In this document: positions 46,364 through 55,740 of the stretch, in pieces
How the letters are laid out: each line of letters opens with the position of its first letter
Position numbering within the stretch: the first letter of the stretch is position 1
Assembly (NCBI GenBank): GCA_028293325.1
Contig: JAQGPA010000083.1
Coordinates: 1 to 64,000 of the forward strand
Length of the DNA stretch: 64,000 nt
Reading direction: 5' to 3'
DNA from: Pedosphaera sp.
Lineage (GTDB): Bacteria; Verrucomicrobiota; Verrucomicrobiia; Limisphaerales; Pedosphaeraceae
Program-made: the position numbers and the translations under genes
Notes under the pieces: generated by a model
What the model saw: the letters and a program-made list of their open reading frames with translations, nothing else
Database searches by the model: none
Told to the model about the DNA's origin: nothing

Positions 46364-49300
46364 GTGAAATCTCTTATTATTTCATTATTATTGACGCCGC
46401 TGTTCCTCCTCATTCTGCCGCTGGGTTCGCGGGCGGATCAGTTCGACGCGCTCCGCCTTTATTGGCAAACCAACTTGATCAACAACGGTGGCAGTCCTTC
46501 CAGCGTCGCCAACACCGCCAACGGCTACTGGTCCTCAATGAATACCAACGCCGTGCGCACTTATTTGTGGAGTGATTTGCCCTTCGGCTCTGTCTCCGCC
46601 AACCTCGTTTCCACCTACAACCGGCTGCAGGCCATGGCGCTCGCTTGGGCCACCCCGGGCTCTTCGCTGCAAGGCAATGCCAATCTCGCCAACACAGTGA
46701 TCAGTGGCTTGGATTGGATGTACGCCAATGTCTATACCACCAACGCCACGGAGTACGACAACTGGTTTCACTGGGAAATCAGCGGCCCCCAGTCTCTCAA
46801 CAACACCGCGGTGTTGCTCTATCCCGCGCTCACTGGTACGCAAATCACCAATTACAACAATGCCGTGGACCGCTACAGTCCCGGCGGCCCCGGTGCAACC
46901 TTTGGCTGGATGACCGGCGCCAATACCGCCGACAAGGTTCTCGTGGCCGCCATTCGCGGCATTCTCGGCCGGAACAGCGGCAAGTTGACTTCGGCGCAAA
47001 CGAATTTAAGCCCGGTGTTTCCTTATGTCACCAGTGGCGATGGCTTTTACACGGACGGCTCCTTCATTCAACATACCGTCATCGCCTATAATGGTCATTA
47101 CGGCCTGGTTTTGCTCGGTGACATTCCCAAGCTGGTCAATTTGTTGCAGGGTTCTGCCTGGCAAATTACCGATCCTAACCTCGCCAACGTCTATGCCTGG
47201 GTCACCAATTCCTTCGAACCGTTCATCTATAATGGTGCGATGATGGACATGGTGCGCGGCCGCGCCATTTCCTGGTCTTATGAAACAGAATCCGGCGATG
47301 GTGCCAGCACTATTTCGGCGGTGCGCCAAATCGCCCTGTTTGCTCCCGCCGCCACCGCCGCCGCTTTGACCAATTGGGCAAATGCACCGCGCCTGGCGCC
47401 CGGACAATTCCATTTCCCCGGCATGGACCGCGTGGTGGCATTGCGCACCGGGTTTGGTTTCGGCATCAGCATGTCTTCCAGTCGCATCGCCAATTATGAA
47501 TCCATCAACGGCGGCAATCTCCATGGCTGGTTCACCGGCGATGGCATGACCTATCTCTATCTGGGGACTACCGATACGCAATTCACGGGCGACTTCTGGC
47601 CCACCATCGATCCCTATCACCTCCCAGGCACAACCGTAGAGACAAATTCTCATGCCAACTCCGCCGGCCAAGCCACCAAATCCACGCCCAATTGGGTGGG
47701 CGGTGCTCAAATCGCCAAGACTTACGGCGTCGCCGGCATGGCGCTCGCCGCCTGGAACACCACCCTGACCGCCAATAAATCCTGGTTCATGCTGGATAAC
47801 GAGATCGTCTGCCTCGGCGCCGGCATCACCTGCGGCGGCCCCTCGGGAGTGGACACCACCGTGGAAAACCGCCGGCTCGGCTCTTCACCCACCAACAATT
47901 TCTGGGTGAACGGTGTGAAAATCCCTCCCACCATCGGTTGGAGTTCAAATCTGGCGGCCGCCTCCTGGTGTGCCCTGGACGGCGTCGGCGGTTACTATTT
48001 CCCGGGCGGCGCCACGAACTTGCAGGCCTCTCTCGCGTCGGGCAGTGGTTCCTGGTCGCAAATTAATTCCATCGATACCACCACCACTTACACCGATAAT
48101 TATCTGAAGCTCCTGTATAGCCATGGCTTGAAACCAACCAACGCCTCCTACGCATACGTTCTTTTGCCCAACTTCAACTCCACCAGCGTGAGCAACTATG
48201 CCCTCAGCCCTGACCTGATCGTGCTAACGAACACCCCCGCCGTGCAGGCCGTTCGCAAACCTGTCCTAGGCGTCGTGGCAGCGAATTTTTGGACCAATGG
48301 AATTAATTCCGCCGATTTGATTTCAGTGAATGACAAGTCTTCCGTCATTACGTGGGAAAGATCCACCAACATTCTGATCGGCATTTCCGACCCCACCCAA
48401 ACCAACAAGAATTCCATTACGGTGACTCTTAATCGCTCTGCCGCCAGCCTGGCGTCGGCTGACCCGGGCGTAACAGTGATGCAGCTTTCACCGCAAATCA
48501 TCCTTTCCGTCAATCTGAACGGCTCCCTTGGAAAAACGTTTCAAGCTTCGTTCAACTTTGCCGGTTCCATGCTCCCTGCCATTACCGCTCTTTATCCCAA
48601 TGGCACAAATCTTTTCCAATCTACCAACACACTGGGCTTTACCGTCGCTTCCGCTGTGGGTGTTGCCACCAATAACATCGTCGTCACCGTGAATGGTTCG
48701 GCGGTGACTAATCTCGTGTTCAGCGGTTCCACCAACAACTGGAACGTCAGTTACCCCCATCTTCAACCCAACTCCGCCTACGCCGTAACCGTCTCGGTTA
48801 TGGATGCGAATGGAAATGTCACCACAGCCTCAAGCGCCTTCGATACCTTCAGCGCGGCCAACTACACCTGGGAAGCGGAAGATTTTGACTACAACAACGG
48901 ACATTTTATTGATAATTCACAGACCAACGCTTACGCCGGTTTGAGCGCCCTCGCCAACGTGGACACCCACCAAGTCAATTTTGCGGGTGTGTATCTTTAT
49001 CGCCCCAATGGCATGGACACGGAAACCAATGGCGACTTCGTCCGGCCACCCTACTCGGGAACCGGCCGTTCCGATTATAGCATCGGCTATTTCAGTGCCG
49101 GCTCCTGGGCCAATTACACCCGCCATTATCCTGTGGGCAATTATTATATCTACGCCCGACTTGCCGCCGGAAGCGGTGCCACCACCTGCATCCTGTCTCA
49201 GGTAACCGGTGGCTGGGGTACCACCACTCAAACGACCAACCTGCTCGGCACCTTCTCCGTGACCAATACCGCCTGGGAGAGCTATAACCTTGTCCCATTA

Positions 49301-49630
49301 AAAGATGCATTTGGAAACCTCGCCACGCTCTCCTTCAACGGCTCCACGAATACCTTGCAGTTCGGTCGGCCGGGCTCGGCCACGGCGGACTGCAATGCAA
49401 ACTTCCTCATGATAGTCCCCGTCTTCGCGGCCAACGCAATCTCGGACGGCACCAACCTGAACATCGCCTTCCCGACGCAATCCGGCTTTAACTATCAGGT
49501 TCAATATAAGAACAATCTGCAGGATGCCGTCTGGTTCCCTCTCGGCGCTCCCGTTGTCGGTAATGACATGATCCAATCCATCCCCGATCCGCTCGCCAAC
49601 GCCCGCTTCTATCGCGTGGTGATCCAGTAA
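46364..49630 (+). CDS. Secreted polysaccharide lyase family 8 (hyaluronate/chondroitin/xanthan lyase-like)
   Basis: 1088 residues from a GTG 10 bases after the preceding stop; this gives a clean signal peptide (KSLIISLLLTPLFLLILPLGSRA). An upstream ATG at 46316 would overlap the previous gene. An alpha/alpha toroid is followed by beta sandwiches. Catalytic N187 lies in WMTGANTADK, H237 and Y242 in FYTDGSFIQHTVIAYNGHYG, and the Arg pair in MVRGRAIS, as in PL8 lyases, which cut uronic-acid polysaccharides by beta-elimination. The C-terminal third is one Ig plus CBM-like module ([18 protein letters not shown]) and the shared domain ending RFYRVVIQ. Substrate is uncertain within the family. Confidence 0.9.
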   Translation: MKSLIISLLLTPLFLLILPLGSRADQFDALRLYWQTNLINNGGSPSSVANTANGYWSSMNTNAVRTYLWSDLPFGSVSANLVSTYNRLQAMALAWATPGSSLQGNANLANTVISGLDWMYANVYTTNATEYDNWFHWEISGPQSLNNTAVLLYPALTGTQITNYNNAVDRYSPGGPGATFGWMTGANTADKVLVAAIRGILGRNSGKLTSAQTNLSPVFPYVTSGDGFYTDGSFIQHTVIAYNGHYGLVLLGDIPKLVNLLQGSAWQITDPNLANVYAWVTNSFEPFIYNGAMMDMVRGRAISWSYETESGDGASTISAVRQIALFAPAATAAALTNWANAPRLAPGQFHFPGMDRVVALRTGFGFGISMSSSRIANYESINGGNLHGWFTGDGMTYLYLGTTDTQFTGDFWPTIDPYHLPGTTVETNSHANSAGQATKSTPNWVGGAQIAKTYGVAGMALAAWNTTLTANKSWFMLDNEIVCLGAGITCGGPSGVDTTVENRRLGSSPTNNFWVNGVKIPPTIGWSSNLAAASWCALDGVGGYYFPGGATNLQASLASGSGSWSQINSIDTTTTYTDNYLKLLYSHGLKPTNASYAYVLLPNFNSTSVSNYALSPDLIVLTNTPAVQAVRKPVLGVVAANFWTNGINSADLISVNDKSSVITWERSTNILIGISDPTQTNKNSITVTLNRSAASLASADPGVTVMQLSPQIILSVNLNGSLGKTFQASFNFAGSMLPAITALYPNGTNLFQSTNTLGFTVASAVGVATNNIVVTVNGSAVTNLVFSGSTNNWNVSYPHLQPNSAYAVTVSVMDANGNVTTASSAFDTFSAANYTWEAEDFDYNNGHFIDNSQTNAYAGLSALANVDTHQVNFAGVYLYRPNGMDTETNGDFVRPPYSGTGRSDYSIGYFSAGSWANYTRHYPVGNYYIYARLAAGSGATTCILSQVTGGWGTTTQTTNLLGTFSVTNTAWESYNLVPLKDAFGNLATLSFNGSTNTLQFGRPGSATADCNANFLMIVPVFAANAISDGTNLNIAFPTQSGFNYQVQYKNNLQDAVWFPLGAPVVGNDMIQSIPDPLANARFYRVVIQ

Positions 49631-49691
49631 CTCATTGCTGCTCGCAACTCGATTTGTTTACACCAAAAACCTTCGGAGGATTTCTGCCTGT

Positions 49692-49865
<174 letters not shown>

Positions 49866-49916
49866 ATTTTTAACAGTGCTATGGGCAAACAGCCAACCAT
49901 GCGGTCGGTCCGTCAA

Positions 49917-50909
49917 TCAGTCTTTGGGAATAAATTCTGCCACCCGCTTCTTGGCTTCTGTTATCTGTTCCGGACTCATTTCCTTCATGTTTGCCTGGCG
50001 AATTTCATCTCCCTCTTTATTACCGTGCGCATCGGCGAGCGCAAACCACTTCGCAGCTTCCACGCTCTCCTTGGCCAAACCCTTGCCCTGGGCCTCCAGC
50101 ATGGCGAGCAGGTTTTGCGCCGGGCCATACCCGCGCTCCGCCGCTTTGCGATACCACTTGGCCGCTTCCGCGTAATCCTGTGGCACGCTCCAACCCTTTT
50201 CATACATGAGCCCTAGATTCTTTTGCGAACTGGCATAAACCTGTTCTGCCCCCCGGCGAAAAAGCTTCAGCGCTTCCGCATAATCCTGCGGCACTCCTTT
50301 GCCTTCCAGATATAACTCCCCCAGATTATTCTGCGCTGCCGCATAATTCTGGTCCGCCGCTTTGCGATACCACTTCACGGCCTCGGCATAATCTTGCGCC
50401 ACCCCGCGTCCGTAGGCGCTCATCCAGCCGAGATTGAATTGGGATTCGGCATAATTTTTCTCCGCCGCCCGTCGAAACCACAAGGTGGCTTGCGCATCGT
50501 CCTGCGCCACCCCTTTTCCGTCCACATAGAGCATGGCCAGATTATTCTGCGCGGAGGCAAACCCCTGCTCCGCCGCTTTCCGATACCACTTGGCCGCTTC
50601 AGCCATGTCCTGTTTCACACCCTTGCCCTCAACATATAACAATCCAAGATTCCTTTGCCCTGATGCCGAGCTCTGTTGCGCCGCCTTTTGAAACCATTGG
50701 GCGGCTTGTTCCAAATCCAGCGTAATGCCGCGCCCGTTCTTGCATGCCAGCCCAAGGGCCACTTGTGCCTCCGGTTCGCCCTTGTCTGCCCGGGCTTTGG
50801 TTTCATCCAACCCCTCGCTGCGGACAACCACCACGCTTATGCCGAGCACGAGTAATGTTATCAGCCATCTAACAGCGGGCTGTCGCTTCAAATAACGTGT
50901 GAGTTTCAT
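49917..50909 (-). CDS. Sel1-repeat (SLR) protein
   Basis: 330 residues from MKLTRYLKRQ, eight residues inside a longer frame. A membrane or signal helix lies at 13-30, and then about seven Sel1-like repeats of 36 residues, each of the form AQNNLAxLYxxGKGVxQDYAEAxKWYRKAAEQ. Such solenoids are protein-binding scaffolds in the periplasm or envelope, and no catalytic part is present. A stand-alone gene running opposite to the sensor kinase at 51076. The 166-base gap between them shows no clear motif. Confidence 0.9.
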   Translation of the reverse strand: MKLTRYLKRQPAVRWLITLLVLGISVVVVRSEGLDETKARADKGEPEAQVALGLACKNGRGITLDLEQAAQWFQKAAQQSSASGQRNLGLLYVEGKGVKQDMAEAAKWYRKAAEQGFASAQNNLAMLYVDGKGVAQDDAQATLWFRRAAEKNYAESQFNLGWMSAYGRGVAQDYAEAVKWYRKAADQNYAAAQNNLGELYLEGKGVPQDYAEALKLFRRGAEQVYASSQKNLGLMYEKGWSVPQDYAEAAKWYRKAAERGYGPAQNLLAMLEAQGKGLAKESVEAAKWFALADAHGNKEGDEIRQANMKEMSPEQITEAKKRVAEFIPKD

Positions 50910-51075
50910 AGAAAATAAATAGGTGGCCTTCATTCAGTATTAAATCACAACTTGCTTCCTTTGCCAACTTCGAAGTGCTCTGATTATTATTCAAGCCGGC
51001 TTAAATGACACGTGCCTTTTGCTCTGCTCCAAGCGTCTGCTTGTATTGTCGCAGTTTTCGTCGCATACTCAATCC

Positions 51076-54000
51076 ATGCCTCGCTGCCCAGTCGTTCCCA
51101 GGTTGTCTGGCTTGTCGTTTCGGCCGGTGGCCGGGAAACTCTCCTTCCGGACATTTCGGACCATCCTTCCTGGTGCAATATTATTGTTGCTGCTGACCGG
51201 GTCACGCCCGGTCCATGCCGCTATTCTCTGGAGCGATCTGGGCGCAACCCTTGTCCATGACACTGGCGCCGGCACCGATCTCCTTGGCGGCGCCGTAAAA
51301 CGGGATGACTCCTCCTCGGACGCTCTCTATTTCAAGTTTCATGTCGATCCCCTTTCCGACGTCAGCACGGAAGAATACTTCGCCGCGTTTGAACTGTTTG
51401 AAAGTAGCGGCGAACGGTTGGGTGTGGGCAACTCCTTAAAAGCTTGGGCCTACAGCGCCTTCAATACCGCCGCCTTGGGCGAGTTCAACAAAACTCCCGG
51501 CGACATTGATCTCCACTCCTCCCGGCCTGAATCCTCCGGTTCTCTGGGAACTTTTCTGCCTTATGAACTTCCTCGCCGCGGCATCGAAAACACCATTGTT
51601 TTCAAGGTGCAATATGTCGCCGGCGGTGATGACCTGATTACCGTTTGGCTCAATCCTGACCTTTCTGCGGACACCACCGAGGCGGACCAACCGGAAAATC
51701 TGACTACCCGGTTCAGCGCCAATGCCTCCTTCGATGAAATCCGTCTGCGCCACGGCGGCGGCGGCGGCGGCTGGACTTTCAGCGACATGGCCATCGCCAC
51801 TTCATTCAGCGACTTGGTCCGGGGCAATAGCTCAGCGCCGGGTGGCGCCATGCTAAACGGCGGGCACGGAACATTGCCTTTTACCTTCCGCTCCTGGCAG
51901 CGGGACCAGGGGCTCCCGCCCAATTCCGTCCGCGCCCTCGCCCAAACACGCGAAGGCTATCTCTGGATCGGGAGTGATGATGGCCTCGCCCGCTTTGATG
52001 GCGTGCGATTTGTCTCCTTTGGTTTGCGCGAGGGATTGCCCAGCGGACCGGTCCGCACCTTGTTCGGGGACAGTCACGGAACGCTCTGGATTGGCAGCAC
52101 CGGCGGCGGTCTGACTAGGTGGCAGGATAATCAATTTACCACCTACACCCTGCGCGATGGGCTCCCCACCGATTCGATTACCGCCTTGGCGGAGGACGAT
52201 GAAGGCCGGCTTTGGGTGGGCACGGAAGCGGGGTTGGTGTTATGGCAAAATGGAAAACTGTCACCGTTGGTTGCTGCGGCAGACTTTAAAGGCAAAACCA
52301 TAACCACACTCTTCAAAGACCGAAAAGGCGCGATGTGGCTGGGTGCCGCCGGCGCGGGTGTTTTCCACTTCCAGGCGGGCAGGTTTGTTCCTTTGCCGGA
52401 CACTTCCACGGAAGGCCTGCTGCAAGATACGCATTGTCTGCTCGTGGATCAATCCGGGCGCATCTGGGTTGGTGCGGGGGATGACTTTGTGCTCTGCCAC
52501 GATGGCGAACAATGGCGCCGCTACCGGATTCCGCATCACTTGGCTCGACCTTACATCAGTGCCTTGGCCGAGGAACCCGATGGCACAGTCTGGGCGGGAT
52601 CGGTAAGCGAAGGCTTGTTTCAGTTTCAAGATGGCAAACTCGCGGCGATTGATGCCAGCAGCGGGCTCTCGGACAATTTGATCGAGTCTCTCTTGGTGGA
52701 TCAGGAAGGCAAATTGTGGGTGGGCACCGACTCCGGATTGAATCGGCTGCGGAATAAAAGCCTCTCCGTCTTCAGTCAAAATGAAGGTCTGGGGTATGGC
52801 GCAGTCCAGGGCCTGGCTGAAGTTGCACCTGGAGTGATGTGGGCGGCCAAGCCGGGCGATGGCCTGTATCGCTGGGAAGGCAGAAATTTCAGCCGTCTCT
52901 CTGCGGCAGGTTTGTCCCGGGGCGACCAGCAGGTCAATGCCTTGCTTCTGGCCCATGATGGTAGTTGCTGGGTCGCGGGTGCGCACGGCGTGCTGCACTT
53001 TGAAGATCCCAAAACGGTCGAGACCGAACCAAAGTTGTTTGATTTGGGGCGGCTGAATGTCATTTCATTATGTGAGGATCGGGAAGGCGGATTGTGGGCG
53101 GGCACGCGTGAGGGAGAGCTTTTGTGTTTGCAGGGACTAAACTGGGTGGCGGAGACCAATCTCTCGCAGCCCCATGCGATTACTGCCATCGCGCAGCACA
53201 CCGATGGTTCACTGTGGCTCGGCACGCAAGGCGGCGGGCTCTATCAATATAAAAACGGCGTGCGTCTCCATCTTGAAAAGGGCAGCGGCCTGTTGAGTGA
53301 TCTGATTCGAACGCTGCATCTGGATGCAGCCGGCGTGCTCTGGATCGGCACCGCGGGCGGTGGCCTCAGTCGTTGGCAGCACGGACACATTGCCTCCTTC
53401 ACTACGCGCGAAGGACTGCCGGATAACACCATCTCGCAAATCTTGGAAGATGATGCCGATCGCCTCTGGCTGGGAAGTAACCGCGGCATTGCCTGCGTCA
53501 GCAAGCACGAACTGGATGATCTGGCCGCCGGCAAAATCCCCGCAGTCTATCCGCAGGTCCATGGTCGGATGGAAGGCATGTTGTCGGAGGAATGCACGGG
53601 CGGGTTTTCTCCTGCGGGTCTGAAAACCAAATCGGGCCTGCTCTGGTTCTCAACGTTGCGGGGCATTGTGGTGGCGGATCCCCGCCTCCATACCACCGAT
53701 GCCCCCGCCCCAACCGTTGTGCTGGAATCACTGCTGCTGGATGGGGCTTCCGATTCCGGCTTTAAGCTTCCTGGTTCCTCTGTCGATGGCACGAATAAAA
53801 AATATGAATTCTCGAAAGCAGAATCGGAGAGTCTTCGGATTCCTCCTGGCCGGCACCAAATCGAATTTCATTACACCGGTTTGAGTTTCAATGCGCCGGA
53901 ACGAGTGCGCTTTCGGTATCGGCTCGAGGGCTTGGATCCAGACTGGGTGGAAGCGGGCACGCGGCGTACGGCGTTTTACAGTTACGTGCCGCCGGGCAAT

Positions 54001-54852
54001 TACCAATTTCACGTGATCGCGTGCAACAGTGACGGAATCTGGAACCAAACCAGCGCCAGTCTGGCTCTCACTGTGCTGCCCCATTTCTGGCAGGCGCGGT
54101 GGTTCATGGCCCTGGCCGCCTTGGGACTTTTAGGAGCGGTTGCCGGCGCCGCGCGCCTGGTCGAAAAGAAAAAACTCCAGCACCGGCTCAAACACCTCGA
54201 GCAGGAGCGGGGACTTGGACGGGAGCGGGCACGCATCGCTGCCGACCTCCATGATGATCTCGGGTCATCCTTGACGCGCATCTCGCTTTTATGTGATTTA
54301 GCCAACGCGGATAAAGATAATCCCGCCCAGGTCGCCGTTCACACTGGCAAGCTCTCCCAATCCGCCGCCCAGACGGTGCGCGCGCTCGAAGAAATTGTCT
54401 GGGCCGTACGGCCGGACAGCGATTCCCTGCAAAGTCTGCTGGAATATATGGCTCATTTTGCCAATGAATTGTTCGAAGGTGGCGAGACCCGTTGTCGGCT
54501 TGACCTGCCCCACGATCTTCCCGTGCGCTCATTGCCGCCGGAATTGCGGCACAATATTTTTCTCGTCGTCAAGGAGGCGCTCACCAATGCCTTTAAACAC
54601 GCCTCCGCCCGGGAAGTCCGCGTACAAGCCAAAGCTTCCTCGCACTCACTTGAAATTCTCGTCCAGGACGATGGCCAGGGCTTCGATCCGGCCGCTCCCC
54701 CGACCGCAGGCAAACGCCATGGACTCGGGAACATGCGCCGGCGCGCCGAGGCCATGGGCGGAACCTTTTCGTTGCAAAGCACGCGCGGGCAAGGCACCAC
54801 CGTCCGCGTGGCCGTAAACTTTCCGCCCGGGAGAGTGCCGGGAAATACTTGA
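51076..54852 (+). CDS. Reg_prop / Y_Y_Y sensor histidine kinase with extra N-terminal domain
   Basis: 1258 residues from MPRCPVVPRL; a start 19 codons earlier is possible. The signal anchor ends near residue 48. Residues ~49-250 form an extra jellyroll-like domain similar in style to PEP-CTERM-associated lectin domains (AILWSDLG, WTFSDMAIATSF). Two-component-propeller repeats span ~270-860 (GYLWIGSDDGLARFDG, GTLWIGSTGGGL). A Y_Y_Y domain (HYTGLSFNAPERVRFRYRLEG), a membrane helix near 990-1010, H1059 in AADLHDDLGSS, the N-box KEALTNAFKHAS, DDGQGF and GLGNMRRRA follow. Reg_prop sensors usually detect glycan fragments. The regulator gene follows 51 bases later. Confidence 0.9.
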   Translation: MPRCPVVPRLSGLSFRPVAGKLSFRTFRTILPGAILLLLLTGSRPVHAAILWSDLGATLVHDTGAGTDLLGGAVKRDDSSSDALYFKFHVDPLSDVSTEEYFAAFELFESSGERLGVGNSLKAWAYSAFNTAALGEFNKTPGDIDLHSSRPESSGSLGTFLPYELPRRGIENTIVFKVQYVAGGDDLITVWLNPDLSADTTEADQPENLTTRFSANASFDEIRLRHGGGGGGWTFSDMAIATSFSDLVRGNSSAPGGAMLNGGHGTLPFTFRSWQRDQGLPPNSVRALAQTREGYLWIGSDDGLARFDGVRFVSFGLREGLPSGPVRTLFGDSHGTLWIGSTGGGLTRWQDNQFTTYTLRDGLPTDSITALAEDDEGRLWVGTEAGLVLWQNGKLSPLVAAADFKGKTITTLFKDRKGAMWLGAAGAGVFHFQAGRFVPLPDTSTEGLLQDTHCLLVDQSGRIWVGAGDDFVLCHDGEQWRRYRIPHHLARPYISALAEEPDGTVWAGSVSEGLFQFQDGKLAAIDASSGLSDNLIESLLVDQEGKLWVGTDSGLNRLRNKSLSVFSQNEGLGYGAVQGLAEVAPGVMWAAKPGDGLYRWEGRNFSRLSAAGLSRGDQQVNALLLAHDGSCWVAGAHGVLHFEDPKTVETEPKLFDLGRLNVISLCEDREGGLWAGTREGELLCLQGLNWVAETNLSQPHAITAIAQHTDGSLWLGTQGGGLYQYKNGVRLHLEKGSGLLSDLIRTLHLDAAGVLWIGTAGGGLSRWQHGHIASFTTREGLPDNTISQILEDDADRLWLGSNRGIACVSKHELDDLAAGKIPAVYPQVHGRMEGMLSEECTGGFSPAGLKTKSGLLWFSTLRGIVVADPRLHTTDAPAPTVVLESLLLDGASDSGFKLPGSSVDGTNKKYEFSKAESESLRIPPGRHQIEFHYTGLSFNAPERVRFRYRLEGLDPDWVEAGTRRTAFYSYVPPGNYQFHVIACNSDGIWNQTSASLALTVLPHFWQARWFMALAALGLLGAVAGAARLVEKKKLQHRLKHLEQERGLGRERARIAADLHDDLGSSLTRISLLCDLANADKDNPAQVAVHTGKLSQSAAQTVRALEEIVWAVRPDSDSLQSLLEYMAHFANELFEGGETRCRLDLPHDLPVRSLPPELRHNIFLVVKEALTNAFKHASAREVRVQAKASSHSLEILVQDDGQGFDPAAPPTAGKRHGLGNMRRRAEAMGGTFSLQSTRGQGTTVRVAVNFPPGRVPGNT

Positions 54853-54903
54853 GCCCGCGCCCGGTTTAAATCATTCTTATGAGAACCTGTGGCCATCGGG
54901 CAT

Positions 54904-55530
54904 ATGCAAATTAAAGTCGCCATCGTGGAAGATGATGAAGGTATCCGGACGAGTCTCGCGGCGCTGCTTCGTCGCGCTCCCTCTTTCCGGTTGGTCGGTG
55001 ACTATGCGGACGCGGAAACTGCTCTCAAAGAAATCCCGCTCCGCCAGCCCGATGTGGTGCTCATGGATATCAATCTGCCCGGGATGAACGGCGTGGAATG
55101 CGTCCGCCAATTAAAGGCCGCCTTGCCCGGCGTGCAGTTCCTCATGTTGACGGTTTACGAAGACAGCGACTCGCTTTTTAAATCCTTTAAGGTAGGGGCC
55201 AGCGGCTACCTGCTCAAACGTACCGCCTCCGCCCGCCTGCTGGAAGCCATCCGCGATGTCCACGCCGGCGGCTCGCCCATGACCCCCCAATTGGCCCGTC
55301 GGGTCGTTCAGCATTTCTCCAAGCCTTCAGCCGACAGCTCCCCGGTTTCACGCTTGACCCCCGGCGAGAAGGAATTTCTGGATCAACTCGCCAACGGCTA
55401 TGCCTATAAAGAGATTGCCGACCGCATGAATATCAGCATCGACACGGTACGTAGCTACGTGCGAGCAGTTTACGAAAAGCTGCATGTCCATTCCCGGACT
55501 GAAGCCGTCGTGAAATACCTGCGCGGTTGA
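54904..55530 (+). CDS. NarL/LuxR-family response regulator paired with the Reg_prop kinase
   Basis: 208 residues from ATG 54904 (MQIKVAIVEDD); a GTG five codons earlier is possible. The receiver has E9-D10-D11, phosphoacceptor D55 (LMDINLPGMNG), T in LMLTVYED and K in YLLKRT. The helix-turn-helix starts LTPGEKEFL and continues YAYKEIADRMNISIDTVRSYV. It is less similar to the three regulators at 15.7-29.2 kb than these are to each other. A 6-bp hairpin (ACCGCA/TGCGGT, 55582-55599) follows without a T-run; the 210-base gap after the gene holds nothing else. Confidence 0.92.
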   Translation: MQIKVAIVEDDEGIRTSLAALLRRAPSFRLVGDYADAETALKEIPLRQPDVVLMDINLPGMNGVECVRQLKAALPGVQFLMLTVYEDSDSLFKSFKVGASGYLLKRTASARLLEAIRDVHAGGSPMTPQLARRVVQHFSKPSADSSPVSRLTPGEKEFLDQLANGYAYKEIADRMNISIDTVRSYVRAVYEKLHVHSRTEAVVKYLRG

Positions 55531-55740
55531 TGGCTTGGATTTCTGTCCAACCCGCCGGGTTATCGCCCGCCGCCGGCCCTCACCGCACAAACATGCGGTA
55601 GCATCTAACCAGTTGAATGCTATTATCTAGCCTGATACCACACGGAAAACGATGACTAAGTGCCAGAACGATTGTCGCCCAAACCGATGCCGGATTTCCG
55701 GATTTTGTACGTTATTGTGATGGTCATAATATTGCGCCCT

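Noticed and set aside
54889-55530. GTG at 54889 as the start of the fourth response regulator
   Set aside because: It adds only five residues before the usual MxIKVxIVEDD start; the ATG at 54904 fits the family better.
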